NCBI GenBank assembly: GCA_018266255.1
Contig: JAFEAT010000009.1
Coordinates: forward strand, 124,001 to 188,000
Direction of reading: 5' to 3'
From: Cyanobacteria bacterium SZAS-4
Lineage (GTDB): Bacteria; Cyanobacteriota; Vampirovibrionia; Obscuribacterales; Obscuribacteraceae
Length of the DNA: 64,000 bases
A model generated the notes under the pieces. The model was not told where the DNA came from and ran no database searches. It worked only from the letters and a program-made list of their open reading frames with translations. Shown one piece after another: positions 39,636 through 50,145 of this stretch (position 1 is the stretch's first letter; every line of letters begins with the position of its first letter). The position numbers were made by a program, and so were the translations under genes.

Positions 39636-40111
39636 GGCGTAGCTTGCACGCTAGCAGGAGCGATAGACAGACGCTCGTTCTCAATTTTCAGCTTTTCTAA
39701 TCGCTCTGTGAGTTCGTTACAGCGCTCCTCAAGTAGGCGCGACCGCTGAATGGCCGACTGATTCATGCCTTTAAACTTCGCACGCAGCTGAAAAAGTGTC
39801 GTCAGCGGCAGATCATGTTTATTACAAGCTTCGATGGCACCTAAGCTATTATCAACATCTCTCATCACCGCGGCAATTTCGCTGTCTGACAAAGATTTAG
39901 GTGCGTCTAAGTCAGCTAAGGTCCGGGCCTCACAACCATCGATGATGTAGCTCAGGCGCAAAAGTTCATCCATGATTTTCTGAGTGCTCTTTTCATGATG
40001 TTCGATATTCGCACGCACGATTTCCTGCAGCTCGAGACTCATTTCCAGATGCAGCCTTCGATAAAGCGGACCCGAAAAAAGGAAGTATAACTGGTAGAGA
40101 AAACTGCGCAT
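39632..40111 (-). CDS. Coiled-coil protein of the glycan operon
   Basis: A 159-aa protein. The ATG at 40111 lies 1 nt after the stop of the GDP-fucose synthase gene; an open frame extends further back but would overlap that gene. The N-terminus has a short amphipathic segment (MRSFLYQLYFLFSGPLYRRL); a helical bundle follows, and the end is a coiled coil (around RSRLLEERCNELTERLEKLK). No enzymatic motif is present. It might hold a glycosyltransferase or methyltransferase at the membrane, as coiled-coil parts of glycan-assembly complexes do, but this is only context. Confidence 0.72.
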   Translation of the reverse strand: MRSFLYQLYFLFSGPLYRRLHLEMSLELQEIVRANIEHHEKSTQKIMDELLRLSYIIDGCEARTLADLDAPKSLSDSEIAAVMRDVDNSLGAIEACNKHDLPLTTLFQLRAKFKGMNQSAIQRSRLLEERCNELTERLEKLKIENERLSIAPASVQATP

Positions 40112-40112
40112 C

Positions 40113-41797
<1,685 letters not shown>

Positions 41798-41989
41798 TTT
41801 GATTCCCTCCATTGGCCCACCTTCAAAAGATCACTTGGCGATCTAAGAAATTCCGAGTATGACAGAGTTCATAGCGCTTGAAATTTCAATGCTTTAAACT
41901 ACGCCCACCCGCTTGGCAAGCCCATTCTCAGGAATATCGTTGAGATTGAGGCAATTCTTGCCTGTTTTACACGTAAACAAATTAATACG

Positions 41990-42979
41990 TTAAATGCTTA
42001 CGTGGTCGTGTTCTTTGCTCTTTAAGCGTTCACGCCAGTAATTGAGCAAATCAGTCATCATCTGCTCGAAAGTGAATTCTTCGGTCCAACCAGTTGCCTG
42101 TTTGAACTTGGTCGGGTCACCGCGCAATATTTCGACATCACTTGGACGCAATCTGGCAGGGTCAATCTTCACTTCGATCTTTGTTTTCGTTTGAGACAGA
42201 AGGAAATCAAGCATTTCGCGAATCGTTCTTGCACGTCCGCTGGCGATTACATATATCTCGCCTGGTTTGCACTTATTCACTGCCAACCAGTAAGCGCGCA
42301 CGACGTCTCGCACATCCATCCAGTCGCGCTGAGCGTTGAGATTGCCAACGTGAATAACTGGAAGCTTGAGACCCAGTTCGATTTCAGCGATCTGCTTGGC
42401 GAAATTGCTGGTGACGAAAACTTCCCCGCGACGCGGACCTTCATGGTTGAAAGTGCGCGTGCGCACAACCTTCATGCCATAGCTCTCATGATATTGATAC
42501 GCCATCATGTCTTGAGTGACCTTGCTAACCGCATAGGGACTCAATGGACGCAAATGGTTATCTTCGGTGATTGGCACTTCGTCAGGATAGACGCGACCGT
42601 ACTCTTCTGAGCTGAGCGCCACCTGGATGCGCGGATCGATTTTCACGTGTCGAATTGCTTCGAACAAATTCAACTGCATCTGAATATTGCCGATCAGCGT
42701 ATTGTGAGGATTCTTCCAGGAGTCAGGCACATAGCTTTGTGCTGCCAAATGGAAGACATAATCAGGCTTTACGGTTTCGATCAGGCTAAGAGTGCCGGAT
42801 GCATCAGTCAGGTCACAATCGATAAGAGTAATTTGGTCTTTGATTTGGTTAATGTTGGCGAGCGAACTGCGCCAACGTTTGACACCAAATATTTCCACCC
42901 CTTTTTGGTCCTTGAGCAGGAACTCGGCAAGATGCGAACCAACCATGCCGGTGATGCCAGTGATTAAAACGCGCGTCAT
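41990..42979 (-). CDS. gmd: GDP-mannose 4,6-dehydratase-like SDR enzyme
   Basis: A 329-aa extended SDR protein that should convert GDP-mannose to GDP-4-keto-6-deoxymannose. Motifs: VLITGITGMVGSHLAEFLL, HLAAQSYVPDSWKNP, SSEEYGRVYP, SPYAVSKVTQDMMAY (Tyr-x3-Lys) and RTFNHEGPRRGEVFVTSN, which is typical of GMD. The nearby Fcl supports this. A GDP-6-deoxymannose reductase (RMD) is the main alternative because the families are close. A GGAGCAG site stands right before the ATG. It is the first gene of the minus-strand sugar-nucleotide unit, divergent from the GT2 gene at 43071. Confidence 0.88.
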   Translation of the reverse strand: MTRVLITGITGMVGSHLAEFLLKDQKGVEIFGVKRWRSSLANINQIKDQITLIDCDLTDASGTLSLIETVKPDYVFHLAAQSYVPDSWKNPHNTLIGNIQMQLNLFEAIRHVKIDPRIQVALSSEEYGRVYPDEVPITEDNHLRPLSPYAVSKVTQDMMAYQYHESYGMKVVRTRTFNHEGPRRGEVFVTSNFAKQIAEIELGLKLPVIHVGNLNAQRDWMDVRDVVRAYWLAVNKCKPGEIYVIASGRARTIREMLDFLLSQTKTKIEVKIDPARLRPSDVEILRGDPTKFKQATGWTEEFTFEQMMTDLLNYWRERLKSKEHDHVSI

Positions 42980-43070
42980 ATCTGCTCCAGAAAGGGCGTA
43001 AGCGTCTGCGATAATACCACGAGGTCTTACAGGGGTTGCGGCTCTTAGTTAGTTTTCACCGAGGCGCTTG

Positions 43071-44066
43071 ATGTTAGTTTCGATTTGCATGCCCACTTAC
43101 AACGGTGAACGATATATCGCCGATGCGATTCAGAGCGCTCTGAATCAGACTTACGGAGATTTCGAGCTACTAATTTCAGATGACTGTTCAACCGATTTGA
43201 CCGCAGACATCGTTAACGAATTCATGCGCCGCGACGACCGCATCCACTATTGGCGCAATGACAGCCGCTTGGGGCTTTTTCCGAACTACAACGAATGTAT
43301 GACTCAATGCAAAGGCGATTTGATCAAACCCTTTGCGCAAGATGATTTGCTCAGTCCAAAGGCTCTGGAAATCATGGTCTCCTCATACACAACCAACAAG
43401 GTCTCACTTGTTTGTTGCGGAAAAAAGATACTCAACGATTCGCCATCAGCATTTTCAGAAGTTATAGAAACCACGCTGCCACAGGGATTAGTAAAAGGTC
43501 GAGTAGTAATTGAAGAATGCCTGAAGAGCTACAGGAATTTAGTTGGTGAACCAGTGGCGGTGCTTTTCGATGCAAAAAAAGTCGGCAAGGGATTCAGCGA
43601 AAGCTACTATTCACTGGGTGATCTGGAGTTCTGGTTCCGAATTTTGAAGAAGGGCGATTTGTATCACGTGCCCGACGAACTCGTTTCATTCCGTCAACAT
43701 CCAGAAAGCACCACTTTCAAAAAGCTCGAAGATATGACTTGGGTACTCGATTTCTTTCGCCTGGGCAAAGAATACGAAGAGCACTTGCATCGTCTCGGCA
43801 TGACTGAAGAAGAATTCTTCGTAGGTTTTCTCGAGCGCGCAGGCGAATTAATAGATAGATTGGTTACGACGAACGAATTGACAGTGAAGAACCTGAGCGG
43901 CTTCAAAGAAGTGGCTTTCTATTCGATGCGTAGGGCTGCTCAGCTGGCGGCCAAGGGGCGAGCTTATGATGCGCTGGTAAATAGCACGTCATGGCGCATA
44001 ACAAGCCCTCTGCGTTACATCAAAACGCGCATCGACAATAATGTCGAATTCGACCGAAAAATCTGA
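43071..44066 (+). CDS. GT2 glycosyltransferase
   Basis: A 331-aa family 2 glycosyltransferase: LVSICMPTYNGERYIADAIQS, LISDDCSTDLTADIV, then DLIKPFAQDDLLSP as the metal-binding Asp pair. A helical C-terminal part ends with a basic segment. The ATG at 43071 follows GAGG by 7 nt; a TTG directly before it is an alternative. It stands alone on the plus strand between two minus-strand units, convergent with the beta-sandwich protein gene, with which it leaves only a 16-bp gap. Confidence 0.93.
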   Translation: MLVSICMPTYNGERYIADAIQSALNQTYGDFELLISDDCSTDLTADIVNEFMRRDDRIHYWRNDSRLGLFPNYNECMTQCKGDLIKPFAQDDLLSPKALEIMVSSYTTNKVSLVCCGKKILNDSPSAFSEVIETTLPQGLVKGRVVIEECLKSYRNLVGEPVAVLFDAKKVGKGFSESYYSLGDLEFWFRILKKGDLYHVPDELVSFRQHPESTTFKKLEDMTWVLDFFRLGKEYEEHLHRLGMTEEEFFVGFLERAGELIDRLVTTNELTVKNLSGFKEVAFYSMRRAAQLAAKGRAYDALVNSTSWRITSPLRYIKTRIDNNVEFDRKI

Positions 44067-44082
44067 GGCGCACCACTGACTT

Positions 44083-44799
44083 TTATTCGAAAATAAAACC
44101 AGCAAAAGGCTTTGTAAACTGGCGTCCAAAGCCACCCAAGCCGTATTTGCGCAGCTCAAAAATACGCACGGGAGCGTCTACTGCCTGCACGTGAACACGA
44201 ATCAAAAGAGGTGTTTTATCGGAATTAGCGATGGTCGGAAAATCGAACTGCAGCGGTTTGTCGTCACGCACATCGACTATCGATGCGACTGATGAAGTAA
44301 TGAACTTGTCTGGTGATTCAAAAATGCGAATCACCAACTCGCCTGACGTCAAAGGAACATCTACCACCGGAGCCAACAATATAGACTTCAAGTTGGGCTT
44401 CTTCAAATCCAACCGGTAAGTCAAAAACGCGACCCGTAAAAGACTGAGACTAGGCTGCAATCTAAACCCTTTGAGGTTGCCATTGAAAATCGCCGCGTCA
44501 TCTTTGAGCTGCTGAAATCCTGGATTCATCAGATTCCAGGCGTCAAAGGTATTTCTAAACCGGTCCGACCAATAAACTATGCGTCGCTGTCTGAACAAAT
44601 CTACTTCTTGAGAAAGCAGTTTGCCTTTCATTCGAACGAGCTCTAGCTCTTGCTCGAGCGCTTCGACGCGTTCCTGCAACGATTCAACAGAGCTTGAAGC
44701 GCCCGCCTGCAGCTCAGGTGAGATTCGTTGTTCGTGCTCGTCAATCGGTGGTTGTGCCACCATAAGATTCGATGTTACCGATAAAGGGCTTGGATTCAT
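44083..44799 (-). CDS. Coiled-coil protein with glycosyltransferase-associated beta-sandwich domain
   Basis: A 238-aa protein. The ATG at 44799 starts after the stop of the GT4 gene (16 nt gap). Residues about 35-75 form a coiled coil (VESLQERVEALEQELELV). The C-terminal half (about 130-238) is beta-rich and resembles the C-terminal domain of the GT4 protein encoded just upstream: GNLKGFRL...GELVIRIFESPDK...PLQFDFPTIANSDKTPLLIRVHV here against NGLKGVRFP...GKVLLEVRTASGN...LVFSFPAINNSRQEEFLLKFTSV there. The two proteins may work as a pair. No catalytic motif seen. Confidence 0.78.
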   Translation of the reverse strand: MNPSPLSVTSNLMVAQPPIDEHEQRISPELQAGASSSVESLQERVEALEQELELVRMKGKLLSQEVDLFRQRRIVYWSDRFRNTFDAWNLMNPGFQQLKDDAAIFNGNLKGFRLQPSLSLLRVAFLTYRLDLKKPNLKSILLAPVVDVPLTSGELVIRIFESPDKFITSSVASIVDVRDDKPLQFDFPTIANSDKTPLLIRVHVQAVDAPVRIFELRKYGLGGFGRQFTKPFAGFIFE

Positions 44800-44815
44800 G
44801 GTTACTCTAGCACGC

Positions 44816-46213
44816 TCAATTCTGGTACAGCATCTGGATATATCCCGAATTTGGCAGCCAGAACGGTGCATCAGGCTCTGACTGCTCTTCAGGCACACTC
44901 GTAAACTTGAGCAAAAATTCCTCTTGTCGCGAGTTGTTTATTGCTGGAAAAGAAAACACCAACTTGTCCTCTGCGTCTTCCTTGATAAGAGTTGTCGTTG
45001 AAGCTTCTCTCAACAAATTCCCTGATGCGGTTCGAACCTCCAAAAGAACCTTGCCGACCGGCTCTTTGTCGCCCGGCGACGAGGCTGGAAAACGCACACC
45101 TTTCAATCCATTGAAATCTGCACGAATCAATATTTCTGATGTACGCAGCGGTGACGTCGCATTCAGCGAATAGACAGTGCTGCTCGCGAGCAGCTCTTCG
45201 ATTTCTCGCAGCCACTCCCGCTCAACCACTTCCTGGCTATATTCTTCCTTGACCCGCGCATAGGCGTTCTTCTGAACCGATTTGCGCAACTGCGCATCAT
45301 CAATCAGCTTCGAAATACCTTTGAACCATGAATCCGGGTCGTTGTTGACGAGAATTCCAGTAACATTGTTCTCGACGCAACTTGAATACACTGGCGTATC
45401 AGAGTAAACACCGGCAACATTGCTTGCGCCATAATCACGGAATTTCGTATTCGTCTTGGATCTATGGAACGGCGTGTCTTCCAGAGGCGCTAATCCGATG
45501 TCGAAACCGAATGATGAGAACTCACGCAAGAAGCGCTCATAATCTGGAATTAGAGGCATGAATTTGACGCCTCTGTATCCGACCAATTCGCTCGACTGGC
45601 AACCCCAGATCGTCAATTCGACTTTGTCGGAATACGTGTCCAGCACCCGCTTAAGCGACTCAGAGAAAAGTAAGTATTGATTGTCAACGATTCGACTCGT
45701 CGCGTAGACAATTTGCAGCTTGTCGGAACCGCCTTTGAAATTGGGTTTCCGCAACATACCAAAATCGAAGCCAGCTTTGAGCAAACGCACTTTGGGATTG
45801 AGCTTAGCTACCAGCTCTTTCATAACAGGGCTGTAGACACGAATCAAATTTGCGTGTGCGATGTACTTTTCTAATTGCTGAATTCGCAAAGGAAGTCTGT
45901 GATAGCGAGCCAATTCTGGATCAGATTCAAACGGAACATCCCAAAAGTTATCGTCAAGGTCAAAGATGATTGGCTTGTGAGTGGCAACAGCTTGATTCAG
46001 AAGATGCGAATAGGCAGGCTCAGTGTTGCGGCAGAAGACGACAAGGTCTGCAGAATTGATCGCATTTAGCGACGCTTTTCCTTCCAGACAATAGTCGAAT
46101 TGAATTTTTCCTTTCGCCGCTAACGAAAGCAATGGTTTGATAACGCCAATCTGACAAGAGGCAATCATCGACGGCACAATCGCTACTATTTTCGGGAAAT
46201 TATTTTGTGGCAT
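44816..46213 (-). CDS. GT4-like glycosyltransferase with C-terminal beta-sandwich domain
   Basis: A 465-aa protein. Residues 1-345 form a GT-B glycosyltransferase: IVAIVPSMIASCQIGVIKPL, PIIFDLDDNFWDVPF, and a C-terminal donor domain (LQIVYATSRI, IGLAPLEDTPFHRSKTNTKFRDYGASNVAGVYSD). The usual E-x7-E pair is altered to FHRSKTNTKFRDYG, as in some O-antigen GT4 enzymes. Residues 350-465 hold the beta-sandwich shared with the following gene. It lies 15 nt after the Wzt gene, so it belongs to the exporter unit. Its sugar is unknown. Confidence 0.88.
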   Translation of the reverse strand: MPQNNFPKIVAIVPSMIASCQIGVIKPLLSLAAKGKIQFDYCLEGKASLNAINSADLVVFCRNTEPAYSHLLNQAVATHKPIIFDLDDNFWDVPFESDPELARYHRLPLRIQQLEKYIAHANLIRVYSPVMKELVAKLNPKVRLLKAGFDFGMLRKPNFKGGSDKLQIVYATSRIVDNQYLLFSESLKRVLDTYSDKVELTIWGCQSSELVGYRGVKFMPLIPDYERFLREFSSFGFDIGLAPLEDTPFHRSKTNTKFRDYGASNVAGVYSDTPVYSSCVENNVTGILVNNDPDSWFKGISKLIDDAQLRKSVQKNAYARVKEEYSQEVVEREWLREIEELLASSTVYSLNATSPLRTSEILIRADFNGLKGVRFPASSPGDKEPVGKVLLEVRTASGNLLREASTTTLIKEDAEDKLVFSFPAINNSRQEEFLLKFTSVPEEQSEPDAPFWLPNSGYIQMLYQN

Positions 46214-46228
46214 TACAAGTCTCTGTAT

Positions 46229-47038
46229 CTATTTTGCAAGCAGTTGTGGTTCTATGGGCGGTGCCACCGCAGCAGCCGCGGCAGGCTTGAGTAGATGTGC
46301 AACATCGTTGACGTAATAATTGATCATCTCGGCTGGCGGCCCATCTCCGACAATTTCACCTTTATGCATAACAATGACGCGATTGCATAAATCAGAAATC
46401 TGATGAAGGTTGTGTGAGACCAGCAATGTGATTCCCGAACTGTTGAACAAATGACGCATTCTATCTGTCGCTTTCTGCACGAAATGCGCATCACCCGTGG
46501 CGAAGATTTCGTCTACGAGCAGAATTTCAGGCTCGACTATGGCACCAATTGAGAAGGCTAACCGACCGTGCATACCTGATGAATAGTATTTGATCGGCAA
46601 GTCGATGAACTCTTCCAATTCAGAGAACTCGATGATTTTGGCTTCCAGTTGACGCATCTGTTGATATGAACGACCGAGCAAAGCGCCATTCAAATAGATA
46701 TTTTCTCTGCCACTGAGTTCAAAATCGAACCCTGTGCCAAGTTCAATCAACGGTGTGATTTTGCCTTGAACCAGCACTCGTCCTTGATGCGGTGGGTAAA
46801 TGCCGACGATCATTTTCAGCATCGTCGACTTGCCCGCACCGTTCAAACCAATTACACCAAGCCGATCGCCAGCGCGAATGGTCAAATTGATTTTCTTCAG
46901 CGCATCGAATTCAGTGACTGCATCTTTATCCCGCTTACCAGTAAGCAGACCGATTACAGCTTCTTTCAACGCAGGAGCGCGGTTTCGGTAAATCCGAAAC
47001 TTGAGCGATGCATTCTGTATTTGAATCTGTTGTGTCAT
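46229..47038 (-). CDS. wzt: ABC transporter ATP-binding protein for glycan export (Wzt-like)
   Basis: A 269-aa ATPase: Walker A at residues 64-72 (GLNGAGKST), LIELGTGFDFELSGRENIYLNG (typical of polysaccharide exporters), signature YSSGMHGRLAFS, Walker B ILLVDEIFATGD and the switch His in LLVSHNL. This places it in the ABCH/Wzt/TagH group that exports finished lipid-linked glycans. Unlike O9-type Wzt it has no large C-terminal carbohydrate-binding domain; only an Ala/Pro-rich tail follows. The start is 1 nt after the permease gene stop. Confidence 0.95.
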   Translation of the reverse strand: MTQQIQIQNASLKFRIYRNRAPALKEAVIGLLTGKRDKDAVTEFDALKKINLTIRAGDRLGVIGLNGAGKSTMLKMIVGIYPPHQGRVLVQGKITPLIELGTGFDFELSGRENIYLNGALLGRSYQQMRQLEAKIIEFSELEEFIDLPIKYYSSGMHGRLAFSIGAIVEPEILLVDEIFATGDAHFVQKATDRMRHLFNSSGITLLVSHNLHQISDLCNRVIVMHKGEIVGDGPPAEMINYYVNDVAHLLKPAAAAAVAPPIEPQLLAK

Positions 47039-47039
47039 G

Positions 47040-48020
47040 TTAGAGGCGGTATATGAGGTCTTTGTCGGTCTTTTTCAACGTGTAAAAAGCGGTCATAAGG
47101 GTCAGTAACGTTATCAAACTCGGAATCGCCCAACGCGTCAGATCTGGCACTTCGCCTACGTAAATCAACGCTCTGAATAAATCGATGAAGTAGAAAACCG
47201 GATTCAACAAAAACAGAACCCGATATTTTTCAGGCACCATTTCAAGACTGTAAATAATTGGAACCAGATAGAACAAAGTGCTCAAGCCAACTTTGATGAT
47301 GTGAGTCAGGTCACGGAAATAAACCGTCGCAATCGCAAGGATTAAAGTGACCGAGAAATTGAATAGGAATAACAAAGCGATTGCTGCTGGAACCAGCAAC
47401 ACAGTCCACTTCATCTGCACTCCGACGATACATGCCATCAGCATCAAACTGGCAAGACTGAAGACGAAATTGGCGGTCTCGGTAGACACTGCAACCAGCG
47501 GAAAAAAGGACTTGGGAATATATACCTTCTTCAAAAATGCTTCGGACTGAACCAGCGACTGACTTCCCATCATGATCGAGTCAGTTATATAGGTCCATGG
47601 AAGAAGACCAGTGAATACATAAACCCCGAAACTCTTTGGGTTCGAATGCCACAACAGCGAGAAAACGGCAGTCATAACAGCCATTGTGAGAAGCGGATTG
47701 AGCAAGCTCCAGGCAAAACCGAGCACTGAGCGTCTGTATCTGCGTCGAAGGTTGTTAATGACGAAACTAGCGAGCGCGAACTTGATGTTTCGGAGTTCAG
47801 AAAGACATCGGCAGATGTAGCCGAACGTAGATTCCTTTTTATCGAATGCAGCAAAATCAAAATCATCAACAGTTGCGTCAATCTGCGGGTTTATAACGTC
47901 CGCCGCCTGCTGTTCTGATTTGTCGAGGAGATCTGTAGATTCTGCGGTGCGCATCGGCTCTCGAAGCATCTGGTGGGTTCCCAAGAATGATACTGACCTT
48001 TCAGGGTGACGCGCAACCAT
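47040..48020 (-). CDS. wzm: ABC transporter permease for glycan export (Wzm-like)
   Basis: A 326-aa ABC-2 type permease with six membrane helices after a long polar N-terminus of about 85 residues. The conserved segment RRRYRRSVLGFAWSLLNPLLTMAVM and the late ...YLVPIIYSLEMVPEKYR...NPVFYFIDLFR are typical of Wzm/TagG/KpsM-like exporters. It pairs with the ATPase gene 1 nt downstream. The N-terminal extension could be shorter, with starts at residues 18 or 23 available. It is divergent from the transketolase operon. Confidence 0.94.
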   Translation of the reverse strand: MVARHPERSVSFLGTHQMLREPMRTAESTDLLDKSEQQAADVINPQIDATVDDFDFAAFDKKESTFGYICRCLSELRNIKFALASFVINNLRRRYRRSVLGFAWSLLNPLLTMAVMTAVFSLLWHSNPKSFGVYVFTGLLPWTYITDSIMMGSQSLVQSEAFLKKVYIPKSFFPLVAVSTETANFVFSLASLMLMACIVGVQMKWTVLLVPAAIALLFLFNFSVTLILAIATVYFRDLTHIIKVGLSTLFYLVPIIYSLEMVPEKYRVLFLLNPVFYFIDLFRALIYVGEVPDLTRWAIPSLITLLTLMTAFYTLKKTDKDLIYRL

Positions 48021-48430
48021 CCGCCCCTGAGGTGTTGTTCATGTAACGGTACGTGCAGAAGATCTGACACGGCTGAACAAGAGATTCGAGCGACCCAAAC
48101 GACATTAATCAAATTTAGGCCAGCACTATAAATGGTGCCATTCATCAGATGACGCCAAGGATGACTCTTGTGCCGACATTGCAATCGGCGCAGATGATTG
48201 AAATATCATCAATTCAAAACGTGCTTGAGAACTTTTAATGGTCATCAAAGCTAAACCTATCCAATGTGGTCAGTTTGCCAGTGCCCATTGGGTTACACTT
48301 AGCTGGTCCAAAAGGGCAGAACCCACCTTTGTTAGCCGTTCAATCGGAAACGAATCACGTGATAAATAACTTGCAAGTCAATAACCTCACCACCAAAAGT
48401 TCGAAAGGGAGCACTTCTACCGGGGCAAAC
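48021..48430. other. Divergent promoter region between export unit and transketolase operon
   Basis: About 410 bp without a supported gene between the divergent wzm (minus) and transketolase (plus) genes, assuming the transketolase starts at the ATG at 48431. It probably contains both promoters. I could not find a -35/-10 pair with acceptable spacing on either strand. If the transketolase used the upstream GTG at 48266, the gap would be 245 bp. Confidence 0.45.
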
Positions 48431-49219
48431 ATGACCGGAGTGAAGTTACGAAAAACGATCATCGAGCAGTCGAGAAGAGCTGGCGTAGGGCATATCGGCT
48501 CAGCGCTGTCGGTCGCCGACATCGTCTCTTGCTTGTACGGAAAAGTGATCAACGCGAAAACGCCTCGCGATCCTGAGCGCGATCGATTCGTTCTCTCGAA
48601 GGGACACGCAGCATTGGCGCTCTATGCCGCTTTCGCAGAGCGCGGTTGGATAACCGAAGAGCAGTTGAATACATATTGTGGTGATGGCAGTCAGCTTGGA
48701 GTGCATCCAGAGCACTGCTTACCTGGTGTCGATTTCGCAACAGGTTCGCTCGGACAAGGTCTTTCGTTCGGTACAGGTGCCGCACTGGCAGCCAAACGTC
48801 AAAAATCTGATCGCCGTGTTTTCGTTCTACTCAGTGATGCTGAGTGCAACGAAGGCTCCGTTTGGGAAGCGATTATGTTCGCCGCTCAACACAAACTCAA
48901 TAATCTCTTCGCCATTCTCGACCTGAACGGGCAGCAAGCATTTGGATACACAAAAGACGTGCTCAATCTCTCACCGATGGATGAGAGATGGAAAGCGTTC
49001 GGCTGGGACGTGCACGTTGTCGATGGTCACGATGAAGAAGCGATGGCTGCAATCATCGAAAAGAATTCAAACGTGGGCGACAAACCACATGTGTTGATTG
49101 CCAAAACAACTTTCGGCAAAGGCGTCTCGTATATGGAGAGCCAAATCAAGTGGCATTACAGCCCACTCAACGAAGCTGAATACGAACTAGCGATGACCGA
49201 ATTAGAGAGGCAATCATGA
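48431..49219 (+). CDS. Transketolase-like protein, N-terminal (TPP-binding) subunit
   Basis: A 262-aa split transketolase half. It has RAGVGHIGSALSVADIVSCLY, SKGHAALALYAAF, ATGSLGQGLSFGTGAAL and the TPP/metal site LLSDAECNEGSVWEA...LDLNG, in the usual order. The ATG at 48431 fits the length of the family; the frame is open up to a GTG at 48266, which would add 55 residues of low complexity. The other half is the next gene, overlapping by 4 nt. Being first in an operon with glycan genes, it may make a special sugar precursor rather than serve the central pentose phosphate pathway. Confidence 0.92.
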   Translation: MTGVKLRKTIIEQSRRAGVGHIGSALSVADIVSCLYGKVINAKTPRDPERDRFVLSKGHAALALYAAFAERGWITEEQLNTYCGDGSQLGVHPEHCLPGVDFATGSLGQGLSFGTGAALAAKRQKSDRRVFVLLSDAECNEGSVWEAIMFAAQHKLNNLFAILDLNGQQAFGYTKDVLNLSPMDERWKAFGWDVHVVDGHDEEAMAAIIEKNSNVGDKPHVLIAKTTFGKGVSYMESQIKWHYSPLNEAEYELAMTELERQS

Positions 49220-50145
49220 GAGGCGCATTTGCCAAAACGCTAACCGAACTCGCAGCAAAAGATTCGCGAATCTATTTGCTCACTGGAGACCTTGGCTACA
49301 TGGCGCTTGAGCCATTCGCTGAAAAATTTCCGGATCGCTTTATCAACGTCGGTGTGGCCGAGCAAAACATGGTCGGTATCGCAACAGGCTTAGCCGAAGC
49401 TGGTTTCATTCCAGTCGTATATTCGATCGTCACTTTCGCATCTTTGAGACCTTACGAATTCATTCGTAACGGTCCTATCCTTCATCAGCTGCCAGTGCGC
49501 ATCGCCGGTGTAGGTGGCGGTGTCGAGTACGGACACAACGGCGCCACTCACTACGGCATGGAAGATATCGGTGTCATGCGAGTTCAGCCTGGCATCACGG
49601 TCGTAGCACCAGCCGACGCTGGTCAAACAAAAACCGCCCTAGAAAAAACTTATGACTTGCCTGGTCCTGTTTACTACAGACTGGGCAAAGACGACCGCAT
49701 CGTAGTTCCTGGCTTGGATGGCAAATTCGATCTCGGAAAAACGCAAACCATCAAAAAGGGCAAAGACGTTTTGCTCCTCGCAATGGGCGGCATCAGCTAC
49801 GAAACAGCGAAGGCTGCTGAACTTCTCAGCAAAGAAGGAATCGAAGCAGAAGTAGTGATTGTCGCAAGCGTCAATCCTGCACCGGTTGAAGATTTGAAGC
49901 AGGTACTGTCGCAATACAGACAAGCAATCACTGTTGAAGCGCACTACGCATCTGGCGGTCTCGCATCACTGGTAAGCGAAGTGGTGGCACAAGCTGGTAT
50001 CAATTGCAAAATCTCACGATGCGCAATCGAGCAATCTCCAGATGGCGAAACCGGCGGTCAGGGCTTCCTCTACAACAAATTTGGTCTGTCTGCAGAAGCA
50101 ATCGCTACTAAAGCGAAGAGCCTGCTTTGTGGGGTACCTGCGTGA
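49216..50145 (+). CDS. Transketolase-like protein, C-terminal (pyrimidine-binding) subunit
   Basis: A 309-aa partner of the preceding gene. It holds the pyrimidine-binding domain with the catalytic Glu in FINVGVAEQNMVGIATGLA, VVYSIVTFASLRPYEFIRN, and VGGGVEYGHNGATHYGMEDIGVMR, followed by the C-terminal transketolase domain. The ATG overlaps the TGA of the N-terminal subunit gene (ATGA), so the two halves are made together in equal amounts. Split pairs like this are often found in antibiotic and polysaccharide clusters. Confidence 0.93.
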   Translation: MRGAFAKTLTELAAKDSRIYLLTGDLGYMALEPFAEKFPDRFINVGVAEQNMVGIATGLAEAGFIPVVYSIVTFASLRPYEFIRNGPILHQLPVRIAGVGGGVEYGHNGATHYGMEDIGVMRVQPGITVVAPADAGQTKTALEKTYDLPGPVYYRLGKDDRIVVPGLDGKFDLGKTQTIKKGKDVLLLAMGGISYETAKAAELLSKEGIEAEVVIVASVNPAPVEDLKQVLSQYRQAITVEAHYASGGLASLVSEVVAQAGINCKISRCAIEQSPDGETGGQGFLYNKFGLSAEAIATKAKSLLCGVPA

